DNA of 64,000 nt from Steinernema hermaphroditum (taxonomy: Eukaryota; Nematoda; Chromadorea; Rhabditida; Steinernematidae): positions 12,648,001 to 12,712,000 of the forward strand of contig CM059621.1 in the NCBI GenBank assembly GCA_030435675.1. Direction: 5' to 3'. The notes beneath the pieces are model-generated. The model made no database searches, was not told where the DNA came from, and saw nothing but the letters and a program-made list of their open reading frames with translations. The position numbers were made by a program, and so were the translations under genes. Position 1 is the first letter of the stretch. The number at the start of each line of letters is the position of its first letter. Of the stretch, positions 35,687-47,407 are shown in pieces.

Positions 35687-36870
35687 GCTTCCTAAAAAGT
35701 GGACTGTCAGAGCGATCCCGGGCAGATAGGAAGTAATCACAAAAGGGAGTGAATGTGTCCTTGGAGAAACGGAGCGATAATTGGTGTTCACAAAGTCCTC
35801 TTATCAGCGAGCGGTCTTTCGCCGTGCTGATTAAACTACCTGAAGTCGGAGAGCGGCGATTGTTAATCCGCCGCGAAGAGGAACATCTTCTTAATCAGTT
35901 AATCAAGTGGTGTTAAGATGACGCACTGAATAGTTTGCATTTTTAAGGGTTGCAGGGAGGAATTCGTCATCTTTAGGTTCGCCTTCATGTCAAATTTTCG
36001 TAAACAAGGAGTGTAAATGAAAGCTGGCATAATCTGATAAGATATCGCTCCCAGTGGCGCTCCCATCTGCAGGAATTCACAGGGGAGAAAAGTACGATGA
36101 ACACCGTACATCGCTCCTTCTTGAACGAAGGAAATATGCAAAGACGGCTCATTTAGTTACCGACATAGCAGTTTACCGACATAGCATAGGGAGAAAGCAA
36201 TAAAAACTGAAGCTCTGTGCTTGATGAAGTACAGGAAAAGACAGAAAATCTACAGTATCCGTAGTCATGATTTGTACCGTACCGGATTCCGAGCCAAAAA
36301 CATTCGACACAAAAACATTGAGCGCTGGTTGTTTCTGAAAATTTGTCTAGAAAGACAGATTTGCATGAGCGACTCACGATACGATCACCCTGAATTTCAT
36401 GTAAAAGGAATTTTTTGTAAAAGGATCTGATCCAATTTTCATTTCGTTTCCTCAGAGAAGATACGACTCAAAGAGAATGAACATATGCAAACTGTTCAAA
36501 AATTATGCCCAACCATCGTCACTTAGAAGCAGGAGCACTGAACACGAATCTCTTCGATAATCTTTTCAACGAGCCCCGAGTCCCACGGCGATACTTTGAG
36601 CTACTGTAAATCTGAAGCAGTCGCTCGCTCGTGGGCATTTTTTCCTCTCTGGCGGTTGGGATCGGTCGTATTTTGTCTGTCTGGTGCTTGATGTCTCGTT
36701 TCTCTTGTCTGTTGTCTGTCAGACCTGACTGAATGCTGACGTTGGGTTAGAGAAGCTGAAGATTGGCTTGTTTGTGCTGAGTGGGTAATGAAGTGTATCA
36801 AGTTTTAGAAGGCGTTGCCGTGTTGCGTGCCCAAATTGTATCTATTAAATCTCTGCTTTCCAGTTCAGTG
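35687..36870. other. intergenic region between peptidase and H2B variant
   Basis: Divergent spacer of 1.2 kb. Open frames are short and unsupported. A possible acceptor TTTCCAG lies at 36858-36864, just before the H2B start. Confidence 0.4.
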
Positions 36871-37651
36871 ATGCCGCGTCTCAATAGGTCCCCGTTCCGC
36901 ACTCCTCCGCCTCCTGGGGAACCCGCGCCGATGCTTCCTGCTCTTGCCAACCAGGACAACACCATGAAGAGCGAAGTGACCGATGCAGACAGCCCCATAA
37001 AGAGCGAAATTCCGGACACGGACAGCCACATGGAAAGCAAAACTCCGAACCTGGACAGTTCCATTGAGAAAAAGATTCCGAACACGGACAGCCCCATGAA
37101 GAACGAAACGCCGAACACGGATAGCCTCATGGAGAATGAAACACCCGATTTGACGTATGTGCCCGACACCACTGGATATTCCACCGGCGACTCTTCCGGA
37201 CAGTGGGGTGACACTCCTGTTCGCCCGATGCGAGGAAAGCCCTACCAGTCCAAGGCCCTGTTCCCCAAGAAGATCGTGAAGACCAAGAAACGTCGGACTT
37301 CGAAGCGCGCTCCCCACTTCTCCAGCTACATTTATAAGGTCCTCCGTCAAGTAGGCGCCCTGATCTCTCGCATCTTGGCTCATGTTAATGTTACAGGTCC
37401 ATCCCGATCTCGGCATGTCCACGAAAGCCATGGGAGTGATGAACAACTTCGTTGTGGACATTTTTGACCGTATCAGCAAGGAGACCGCAGAGTTGGTTCT
37501 GCATTCGAAAAAATCGACCGTAACCTGCAACGACGTCAAGATGGCCTGCTGCTTGCTTCTGCCTGGAGAACTTGCGCAGCACGCCTGTGCAGAAGGACTC
37601 AAAGCTGTCAGCGCCTACGCAGCTACTCCTGACTCGCCGAACGGAAAATAA
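36871..37651 (+). CDS. divergent histone H2B variant with long repeat-built N-terminal tail
   Basis: Two exons (36871-37350, 37397-37651) give 244 residues, about twice canonical H2B. The last 95 residues align throughout with the H2B fold: [69 protein letters not shown]. Several positions differ from the normally near-invariant H2B sequence (for example CNDVKMACC for the usual TSREIQTAV), so it is a specialised variant. Residues about 35-95 are six tandem 11-residue units of the type (K/N)xxPNTDSPMK. A basic patch KKRRTSKRAP precedes the fold. Replication-dependent histone genes normally lack introns; this one has a 46-base intron, consistent with a polyadenylated variant. A sperm or germline role is only a guess. 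Confidence 0.88.
36973..37150 (+). repeat. 33-bp coding tandem repeats in the H2B-variant tail
   Basis: Five full and one partial 33-base units encode acidic/Ser/Lys peptides such as SEIPDTDSHME, KKIPNTDSPMK and NETPNTDSLME. The DS dipeptide and the Pro keep their register in almost all units. Confidence 0.8.
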
Positions 37652-37919
37652 TGTTATTTTGTTTGAAAGGAATTGGATACTCTGCGTTATAAAATTTGTC
37701 ATCTTGTCACAGTTCAGTTGCAGTGGTTTCGTTTCCATTCTTTTCTCTGGCGTTCGTAACATCTGTTCGTTATGAACGACTGCTCTGTGGTCTTGCCACG
37801 CCTTCTGTGCAGCGCGTGCTTGTCCGTCCTTCTGGAACGAATGAAGTCGCCCCGAAGGGATCTCGCGCGTTAACTCTTCCACAGCTGATCTTATTCGTAT
37901 TTTTCCTTTTTAGGCAGAC

Positions 37920-40900
37920 ATGGGTGATCCCGAGCTACAGCTGGCGTTTAACGCGCTCAGCGTGGCGGGGGTTATTGGCCCTTCTCACTCGTTCCGCGGC
38001 GGCCGCAACTCTTTTATCAGCGGCCTCGGCTCCAATTCTGTTCCGATCGATCCATCAGTGGGACATCCATATGGAGAGTGCAACTCCACGGAGCGCCCCG
38101 GTCCGGCATCGACAGTCAATCCAATAACTCGACGAAAGCTATATGGAGGTATTAAAACGGTTGTCTGTTTCGAAACTATTTGTTCCAGATGGCTTCGACA
38201 ATCTGCGTGAGAAGCTGGACCTGAGGCAATACATACGCGTCAAATTTGAACAAAAGCTGAATCCAGAAGACGAGCGGCCGAAGGGAGCCGGCCTTGACAA
38301 GCTTCTCGCATTTTCTCCGAATAATGAGCTCCTTGCCGAGTCAGCGAGATGTCTCTCTGCCGCTGACTTCATACAACCCAAAGAAGATAGAAACACCATC
38401 AGAAAACCGGATCACGAAAGGAACTACCGAGATGACAGGCCGCAATGCGCATTCCTGCATCCAGAGCTCGGAGTCATGCCGCCGGTTCTCTACCGAGTCA
38501 TCGCGCAGATCGACTCCCACCATTTGCTTTGCGAAGTCGTCTTTGCCGACAGTACGTTGATTATGGAAATGCTGCAGTTCGTGGTGCTGGGCAGCAAAAG
38601 TTTGGAAGCCCCGGATTTCGATCGCACCGGCTTCAGCTCTAACTTCGTCGATGTCAACGATTTGGTTTGGATCTACGACATCTACCCGTTCGATGGATTT
38701 GAGATTGCGGCGAACGAAGAATACTTCCTGCGAGCAGCCTACGACTACAGTGCCAGCCGAACGCTGTTCTGGGCGTCGAAAGCCCATTGCTTCCTGAGAA
38801 GTGCTGAATACAACACCGCATGGGGATATGTGATCACGGACCGCGGCGATTCAGTTATTACCGGAAGTGACGAAGCTGTTGCCATCGACCAAACGGGTCT
38901 GGTGAAGTATCTCGGTGGAATTCCTACAACCGGGGACATTTTTCGTATCGATTACGTCAGCGATTTGGACCTCGCAACTCTGAAGAAAGTCGGAGGAAAC
39001 CCGAAGTTCCACGCCGGCTTCTCTATTGTGCTGAAACCCGCAAGAAGAGATGAAAAAGTGTGTGTAATCGCCGCCTCCATCCACACAAACGAAACGAGCG
39101 CCATGACGCATCCGTTCCGTATACCTGGAGCACTGGAAGCCGTCGAAATGCAAACGCGTGGCTACACAATCGGGAAGTTCACGGATGCCGTCTTGCAACA
39201 AATGGATGCCGATGCTGTTATAATACCGTCAACAATCCAGTGGCAGAACGAGAAATGCGGAAAGCTGACCATCAAGGGTGGCGACGCCAACTATTCTGCC
39301 TTCAGAGGGTGCAAGCTCGCAACGATTGTGGTACCGTCTGTCGCCACTATCCTGGTCAAGTTGGAAACGTACAAAAGAAGTGCGAAGCGGAATCACTGTC
39401 TTAATTTCACGACGTTTGCGGCAGACCATACGGAGTTGCAGCCGAAAATGAAGGTGAGTCGAGTTATCGGTGATACCCTTCTATTTAAATTTTTGCAGAT
39501 GATCAAACGAATATCCGAAGTGAATGTGTCGCCGATAGAAATGAATCCGACAGACGATATTTTGCTGAAGTACATGTACACGGGAAACATGTGCCGCCAC
39601 TTGAAAGCTCACTTGATGGATCAGGGACCGATGAACAACAGAATTCTGACCGCGATAAGACAGTCGTACTTCATGGACACGTACGACTTCGACGATTCCC
39701 AGGTCCAGAGGAAGCCGTTTGTGTACAACAACCAGAACCTCGTCCTGGATGAAGAACAGTCGATCGCACTGGAGTTCGTCGCTAAGTGCCAACCGCGCCC
39801 TGCCGCTGTGGTCATCCAAGCTTGTGCTGGTGCAGGAAAAACGCTTTGTTCTGTGGCGCTTATGGTGGAAACGATCCGGATGGACCCGAATAGCGTGCAG
39901 TTCATGTGCGCACCGACGAATCGCGCAGTGGACAATATGGCCTACGCCCTCTCCAACTGCCCCGAAGCGCGCCCGATCCGGCTTTTCTCGAAGTCGGCTC
40001 TGGACAAATTTGAAAATAACGAGCCGAAGTACTCCTTGAACTCCGTTATCCAATTGATGGCGAATCATCACAAGAAGTACAAGCTGACGGACGATGAACA
40101 GAACATCGTAGCCGATTACTTGAAACTCTGCCAGCAACTTGACGCGGATTCGAACGATATAGCGCAGATGGGAGATGTCCGATATCACACTTCCATAGAC
40201 TTGAAGAAGCGTGCGGAAAGTGCAGTATACAACATTCTGGTCGGCCGCTACAGGCCTAATGTTATACTAACAACTGTTGACATGGGATTGCGGGATATGC
40301 TTTCTTCACAAGGATCGTCAATCTGTAAACAAAAGTTCACGCGGATTCTGATCGACGAAGCTTCTCAACTAGACGAGCCAAAGTTGCATGCAATTCTTTC
40401 TCTCAACATGAGTACCAGCCAGGTATTTTAAGCTATCCCACTGATGCAGATGACGCTATCGTTATTGCAGCTTGTACTTGTGGGCGATCCGAAGCAGCTC
40501 CCGCCCTACATGGTGCAGAGCATACCGGAGACTCTTCGTGAAATGGGTGGCCGAAGCGCTCTGGATGCAGTCATGGGTGTGGAGAGGCTACCGATTGTCG
40601 ACCTGCACATCGGGTACCGCATGCACTATGCTCTCCTGGCCCTCACATCAAGTGCGTTCTACAATAGCTCGCTGGTTGCAGCTGAAACGGGTCCATGGAT
40701 GGCGAAGCAGCGCTTGTGGAAGCGGATGGACATCGAATGCCCAATTATGGTCGGCTACGTGGGCGGGGAGGAAAATACCAACGGCACCTCGAAGTACAAT
40801 GAGAAAGAAGCGAAAATTGCCACAGCTCTGGTCAGAGAAGCATTAGCGGTTAGCATTAACTTGACGATGTTTTCATTTTTCTGTTTTTCTTTCAGCAAGG

Positions 40901-41252
40901 AGTGAAAGACGAGGACATTGGCGTCATCTGCCTCTACAACGCCCAGGTTCGGACTGTGTGCCGGATGCTTTCAAACACTGCCGTCGAAGTGTCATCGGTG
41001 GATTCATTCCAAGGTCGCGAGAAAGACTACGTCATCGTGCTCACCACCAGAAGTACCCGAAGCGATTACTACAAATCCTTCTTTGCCGACAGGCGCCGTG
41101 CGAATGTCGCCACATCTCGAGCCATTCTGGGGATGGTCATTCTCGGAGAACAAATCGCCATGCGGAATTCACTGCCATGGGTGCAGGTCACGGACTTCGC
41201 CGAACGCTACGATTTGATCAGGGACGATTTAGCAGCTGAATTTATGATCTGA
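37920..41252 (+). CDS. UPF1/DNA2-type SF1 helicase, paralogue 1
   Basis: Five exons (37920-38148, 38189-39453, 39499-40422, 40471-40848, 40896-41252) give 1050 residues. The C-terminal half has all SF1 motifs: Q-motif LDEEQ, Walker A ACAGAGKT (609-613), motif II LIDEASQLDEP, motif III VGDPKQLPPY, motif IV GYRMH, motif V VDSFQGREKDYVIVLTTRS, motif VI RANVATSRA. These motifs place it with UPF1, ZNFX1 and DNA2-like RNA/DNA helicases. The N-terminal 500 residues match none I know, but share blocks with the next gene: PVLYRVIAQI, SLEAPDFDRTGF, NDLVWIYDI, KAHCFLR. There is no Cys/His zinc region as in UPF1 and no nuclease motif. The ATG lies six bases after CTTTTTAG. Confidence 0.9.
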
Positions 41253-41538
41253 GCGTGAATACGGTTGAAATATTGTTGGAACATGACGGGTTGGAGAATT
41301 ACTTGTATTAAATTGAATGTCTATTGAGTAAACGTTGTTCCAGTGGCGTTGGGAGGTTGCCAGTAGGGGACGAGAAGATCTAGCGAGCGAACGTGCGACA
41401 TTTATGTTGACCTTTGTGCGACAGCAGACGTTGCAACGCTTTCGGTGATGTTCGGAACGCGGGAACGGCATCGCTTTTAGTGTTTGTCTCGATCATATAA
41501 CCGACTGTCTAGTGTCTAGCGTCTGTTCGAGACGAAAC
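41253..41538. other. 286-bp spacer between tandem helicase genes
   Basis: Contains the 3' end of the first helicase gene and the 5' region of the second. A short repeated phrase GTCTAGTGTCTAGCGTCT occurs about 35 bases before the second start. No clear AATAAA or acceptor decides between an operon and independent promoters. Confidence 0.4.
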
Positions 41539-44500
41539 ATGTTCCCCCAAATGCCTTTGGAAGATATGGGCTTCGGCGATATCGTGACGACAGGCAAGCC
41601 ATCCTCCTCCTAGCCTTCTTACCATACAATCTTTTAGAAGAGGAGATGATCGATTTCGTCAATCGGCATTTCTACAAAAGCGCCGAGACTCGTCCCACCT
41701 TCGTCCCCATCACAGACAGAGACCTCGATCAGAATCCCCGTGAGTCCGATGCTCCACGATTTGGAAAAGGACACCCGGTGCTCTACCGGGTGATGCGCAT
41801 CCATGAGGACGAAGACCTCGTCGTCCTTCAGTCAACCTTCGAGAACTTTCTCCGCAAAATTAATCGGGGAGATCTCGTCTTCTTACTTCTCGACTCGCGA
41901 TGCGTGTGCATCAACGACACCATCAAGCAGCAGGTCGTCAACCTCCAAGACGTCGAGCAGGACAGCTTCGTGTGGGTGTACGACCTCGAGGCATTGGCGG
42001 AGGCGAAGTGTCAGTTCTCACTGGCCACTCGTGGAGAAATCGTCCGACCCGAGCTGCCTTCTGTGTGGTTCGCCAAGACGGTGTGCTTCGTGGGTCATTC
42101 TCTCGCTTCTTCAGATTTCAAATTCGAAGAATGTTTGTGCCTCTTCCGTCGTTCTTGCATCTATTTCGTCGATTTCAGGCAGCGATTCTCTTATGCGTGT
42201 TCTGACGGCGCTGGTGAAGACACCTCAAACGAACCGCCCAGTCGAGCGTCCAGCTGCCGATCGGACGCCCAAGCAGGAGGTCCCGCGTCCGGCACCTCTT
42301 ACGAAAGAACCAGTAGAGGTCAAGCCTCCGGCGCCTGAAGTCGTTCCGAAGTCACAGCCTCCAGCTCCAAAACCGACTGAGGCCGTAAAGTCGCCGAATC
42401 CTGCATCTACTAGGGCAGTGAATCCACAGAATCCGGCATCGACTAGGGCTCTGAACCCACAGAATCCAATGGCAGTTAAACCTTCCACTCCACAAGCGTC
42501 CGATCCGATTCCGGGGACGTCAAGGTCCTTCGTCCCACCCGAACCCAGAGAACCTAAGTATTCTTTCGCTCCCGAACGTGCACCGACGAAACACTATTCG
42601 TTCGCTCCTGAATCCGATTCAGAGTCCGAGCCGTTTGAAAGTGGTAAGACGGTCCTTGACGAGATCCATCGCAAAACTGTCACTTCTTCAGTTCGAGCTG
42701 AACGACCGAGGCCGTCTGTGAAAAGAGCCCCCACCGCTCCATCGCCGGCTTCTGCTCCATCGCGGGCTTCCGCTCCAGAAAATGCCCTTCCCGGATTCTC
42801 GTTCCAACAGGTGCGCGCGCAACGTCCCAACGCCAAGAAGGAGCCTTTCCGCGAATCAAATATTCCCGAAAGAGAGCCTCCCAAGCCTGTTCGACGTCAG
42901 GAAGAGCCAAAACAGGAACGTTCTCAGCCCCCGAAGGAGGAGAAGGGTCTCGATGTCCTCAACAGAGGTAAGGAACGATCAAAAGCGCCAGATTCTTAAT
43001 TTTGAGTGTTCAGACGTCTTGCTGAGCGACGAAGAAGATACCGACGGGGAAACGGAGGACGGCGCGGACCATCTCGAGCCAGAAATGCGCCACAGCCAAA
43101 AGAAGGACGTCATTCGGAAGCTGCGGTCCATCGATCCGAGGCAGATAAACTACTCGGCGACAATGTTCTTCGAGAAGTCGAAAAGCAAGCCCCGCATCGC
43201 TGCTGCCCCGAGGGATCCCATGGCCCGGAACTATCGCCCTAAGAGGGTGCTGCCTCCAAAAAAAGAGGGAGGATTCCGCAATCCGATCGCCTACCGCGTC
43301 ATCGCCGTCGACGCATTCTCGAACCAGCTGATCCTGGAATCGCTCTTCTGTGAGCACTTTTGCACGCCGGGAAGCCAGGTCAACGACGTCTACTGCCGTC
43401 AGCACATCGTCCTCGACGCCGACAGCCTAGAAGCCCCCGACTTCACCAAGTCCGGCTTCAACATCTACGACTCGGCCGTAAACGACATCGTCTGCGTCTA
43501 CGACATCTTGCCATACGGAGGACAGCAACCTGACGCCACCGTCTTCGAGAGAAGCTGCTACGACAGCAACGGAGAGATCGTTTTCAAGTCGTTCGCCCAC
43601 TGCTTCCTGAAGATCAGCATCTTCAAAACCCTCTACGGAATGGCGAACAACGAGAAGACGATCATCACCGGCATCGACGAGCCCGTCGACTTCGACAACA
43701 ATCTGCAGATCTCGCGCTCCATCGGCGACTCCGTCCACAAGGGCGACATGTTCCGCATCGACGTCCTTTCTCAGAAAATTTTCAAAGAGATCTCCGACAT
43801 GTCCATGTTGCGCGCAGGCAGCGAACTCAGATATGCCACCGGCAACGGCCCAAGCACGATGATTATCGTCGCGGGAACGAAGCTGAACAACATCCTGGAC
43901 ACCTACACCCGGCCGTTTCTAGACAAGCACCGCCTCCACATAATCGAGGCTCTTGACCGCCAGGCCGCCGCCTTCGCCCTAGGAAAGTACGGAGAGGAGA
44001 TGTCGGCCCGAATCGAGCTCATTGATAAGTCGCATCCCGTGAAGCTTACGTTCAACGACGAAGTCTCCGGCACCATCGCCTTCGTGGTGCGTCCCGGCAC
44101 CACCCCCGATGAGAAACTGAAGAGCGAGCCCGAGCTGAAGATCTTCATCCCGCAAGTCGGATCCTTCGTCATCCAGATGTACGGCTCGCCCCGTCGTATC
44201 TTCGAAGTCAGCGCCTTCTACAAGAAGTTCGTCACCAACAACAGGAAGCTCATCATGGACAACGCCGACAGTCTCATCGCCACGGCAGTGGACAGAAGCC
44301 CAAACGACGACCCGGCCATCCGGTTCCTCTGCAACGGAGGCTTTGCGCGCTCCATGAAGCGCCAGGCGCAGCAGCCGATAGAGGCGTCGCCGACGCAGTA
44401 CATCCTCGACGCCCTCCGCACCGGAAACTTCGCCAAGAAGTATGACGACAGTTTCGCGATGCTGGGCGACATCCATATCGACCAGAAAATGAGGTTCCGC

Positions 44501-45919
44501 GACGAAACGTTGGAACTTGATCTTGAGCAGCAGATGTGCGTGAAGGTAGCCGCGTGCATGCCCGAGTGGCCGGCCGTCTGCGTCGTTGACGCGTGCGCCG
44601 GCGCCGGAAAGTCGCTCTGCTCGATTGCGATTCTGAAGGAAACGGTGCAGCGGGAACCGCAGACGATCCAGCTGGTGTGCTCTGCGGCGAACCGCGCCGT
44701 CGACAACTTGGCCGAGTCGCTGTGGCGCCTCGGAGAGGAGCAGGTGCGCGCCATCCGAATCTACTCGGACACTCAACGGGCAAAGCTAAACTTCAAAGAG
44801 CCGGAGTACGGATTCAATCAGGTGGCGCGTAGGCTCGCCTACCACGGCCTCGACTTCGGCGTGACGAAGGAAGAGGGCGACAATCTGAAGGACTACATCC
44901 AGTGCTACGAGAAACTGGGCAGGATCGCAGCGAGGCCGAAGGGACGCGAAGACTTCGACACCATCGACAACATGAAGCGGAGGATGAGGTCTCTGTTGCC
45001 GGACGTCTGCGAGGTCATCATGAGACGCTACAAGCCGCAAGTGGTGCTCACGACTATCGACTTCTTCCTGAACAACTGCCTCAACCCGTTCGGCAACACG
45101 CTGTGTCGCCAGTCCTTCTCCCGTGTGCTCATCGACGAGGCTTCGCAGCTCGAGGAAGCACGCCTCGTCCTCCTTCTCAACCGCAACTTCGAGACGAGGC
45201 AGTTCGTGGTCGTCGGAGATCCGGAGCAGCTGCCGCCTCACTATCCCTCCACCTACGACCAGCGCCTCAAGGACTTGTTCGGGAGGTCGACTCTCGAACT
45301 GCTGCACTACGACACCGACCACGTCACACGACTCAATCTGACGCAGGTCTACCGTATGCATCCTCTCCTGCTGGAGCTAACCTCGAATGCGTTCTACGAC
45401 AGTAAGCTGCACAGCCGAGACGGGCCGTGGAAGAAGAAGGAGGCGCTCTGGAGGTTCCTGAGCCCCGACAGCCCGCTGAAGATGATCACGGTGAACGGCA
45501 CCTCCGTTCAGGACGGCACATCGCAGAAGAACGAGAAAGAGGCGAACATCGCCGTGCAGCTGGTGAAGGGCGCCATCGACGACGGCGTCGCACAGGACGA
45601 CATCGGCGTCATCTGCCTCTACAAGGGGCAGCAGGCCTGTGTGCAGAAGAAGCTCAACGAAGGCCATCTCCGCGCCGTCGAAGTTGCCACTGTGGACTCG
45701 TACCAGGGCCGAGAGAAGGACTATATCATCCTTCTGACGACGCGCTCCGAGTACACGACCGGTGACTTCTTCTACAGCAAAAAGCGCTCAAACGTGGCGA
45801 CGTCACGCGCCATCCTAGGAATGGTAATTCTGTGCGAGGAACGCGCCGTCAGTACAGTGCAGCCCTGGCAGAATGTCTTCGACTTCTGCAAGAGCAGACG
45901 TCTGTGTGAGCAACGCTGA
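41539..45919 (+). CDS. UPF1/DNA2-type SF1 helicase, paralogue 2, with extra partial N-terminal domain copy
   Basis: Exons 41539-41593, 41638-42093, 42179-42967 and 43014-45919 chain to 1401 residues. The last exon holds the full helicase: CAGAGKS, LIDEASQLEEA, VGDPEQLPPHY, VYRMHP, VDSYQGREKDYIILLTTRS, SNVATSRA. Its N-terminal domain (NPIAYRVIAVD, SLEAPDFTKSGF, VNDIVCVYDILPYG, FAHCFLK) matches paralogue 1. The first exons encode a second, shortened relative of that domain (HPVLYRVMRI, FVWVYDLEAL, WFAKTVCFVG), joined by a disordered Pro/Ser/Lys linker with a NPASTRA(V/L)NPQ repeat. The first intron begins with GC instead of GT (GCAAGC). The second intron is uncertain: a 34-base alternative starting at 42081 also keeps the frame. 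It is GC-richer than paralogue 1. Confidence 0.87.
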
Positions 45920-45983
45920 GGGTGTTATCTGTAAATTTCGGTGCAATTTACGAGGTGTGTTGTGCAATAAATCTTGTCTGTAT

Positions 45984-46502
45984 CTAGTCTGTGCAAGGAT
46001 TTTCGATAACTCGGGCGCAGAGCTCCGCGGGGTCGCGGTTGTCCCATTCTTGGACGTCGACGTAGAGCTCCAGTTCTAGGCGTCGACAAAAGTCATACAT
46101 CCAGCTCCCTTTGAAGTAGCGCGTGCAGATTAGGTAGAGACGGTACTGGACGACGTGTCTCCCACACTCGAGGTACTCCTTCGTCGTCGCCACCATGTCC
46201 AGACAAAGCTGGCAGACGTAGGACCTGTCTAAAACAAACTTCGGCCGTGCACACAATAGACACTAACCTTCATTTTCGATCTCCCGGACGGCGGAGCGGT
46301 TGGGTTCAGACTTCTGGAAAACTTGAAACCAGAGACTCGTTGGGGCCTGGGTGCTGGTCGTCGTGGTGGGACCCTGTGTGGGGAGCCAACATTTGTCTTT
46401 TTCGAAATAAAGTTCGCCTAGGACGAATGGGAGGACGAGGAGGAAAATGCCTAAGAAGGTATTTGGACTTCGTTTGGACAGCGACTTACCCAGAAGGCGC
46501 AT
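45984..46502 (-). CDS. secreted saposin-like protein
   Basis: Three exons (46502-46490, 46450-46268, 46228-45984) give 146 residues. The first exon is only 13 bases and, once spliced, completes a signal peptide MRLLGIFLLVLPFVLG. A Thr/Pro-rich linker follows, then one saposin-B module with six cysteines: YVCQLCLDMV, LECGRHV, LICTRYF, DFCRRLE, ELCARVI, ENPCTD. Saposin-like worm proteins bind lipids and some perforate membranes of ingested microbes; which applies here cannot be told. The stop lies 65 bases from the convergent helicase stop, so the 3' UTRs overlap. Confidence 0.85.
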
Positions 46503-47407
46503 TGTATCGCCTCGTGGAGTAGAAAACGGGGTTTTGGTGATAAGAGCGCTCCTTAAACGGAGGGAGCACAACGTGGAAGTGGGAGTTTTTGTGGTCTTTG
46601 CCACGACGCTATGCATGAGAATCGGCCACATGTTCTAATTATGATCACTTTTATTGTAAGCAAGGAAATGCATATCTTAGGAGAGCTTCTGACGATAGGA
46701 TAAGGTCTAGAGGTGCTCTATCACTTGAAAACATCCAGGGGTACTGTAGCCGTTCTAAATTGGTGTATAGCGTAAACATGGAGTCAATTGATACATTAAT
46801 ACTAAGTTAGAGCGTAGAATTGTGATTACCGTATTAAGACTTCTGTAAAGCTTTGATATCAAGGACATTTTATTTAAAATTGTTGTTTATCTGTTTCAAC
46901 TAGAATAGAACGATTTCACAATCAATCGAGCAGTCCGAAAAAGCGTCTTATAGGCTTATCATATAGCAAGCTGCCGTTTTTCTTGCAAAAAAAGTTTCGG
47001 TGCGTCACTGATCATATGGAGCATTCCTAGGCGCTGTAAAACGCTTAATTTGATAATCGACTCCTTCTTGGGGTATGACATTTCGTCCACGCTTCTGTTG
47101 GCGAGTTTCCACCGACGATTCAACGTTTTCCTGTTTACCTTCTTCCTGTTAACGCAGTGAATCAGCCCTGCTGACTACGGTAGTGCCAGTCCATGACCGG
47201 CCGTTTACTAACAGTCATCTGCCTAAATCATGACGAAAGATAAGAAGCCGGGGCCAATTCGGTCCTGTGACTTCTGAGACGCCTTGCTGCTTCAGCAATT
47301 CGTCCCAGAGGGCGTCTTATCTCCGTGGCCATGTGTGTAGGTTGCACCGCCCTTCGCGACTGCTCCTATAAAACGGACCAAATCCTTCCACTGCCGTCCT
47401 CCGCAAC
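46503..47407. other. bidirectional upstream region of two saposin genes
   Basis: Holds the promoters of two divergently transcribed saposin-like genes. A TATA box is visible only for the right-hand gene. No coding exon seen. Confidence 0.45.
47367..47373 (+). promoter_or_regulatory. TATA box of the saposin-like gene
   Basis: TATAAAA lies 41 bases before the start codon, leaving room for transcription to begin about 10 bases before the ATG. This implies a very short leader and transcription from its own promoter. Confidence 0.6.

Noticed and set aside
36601..36801. 66-codon Gln/Thr/Arg-rich minus frame before the H2B variant
   Set aside because: Composition reflects repeated TCTGT words; no start context or homology.
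43979..44776. 265-codon minus-strand frame inside helicase 2
   Set aside because: The opposite strand encodes intact helicase motifs; the frame is a by-product of GC-rich codon third positions.
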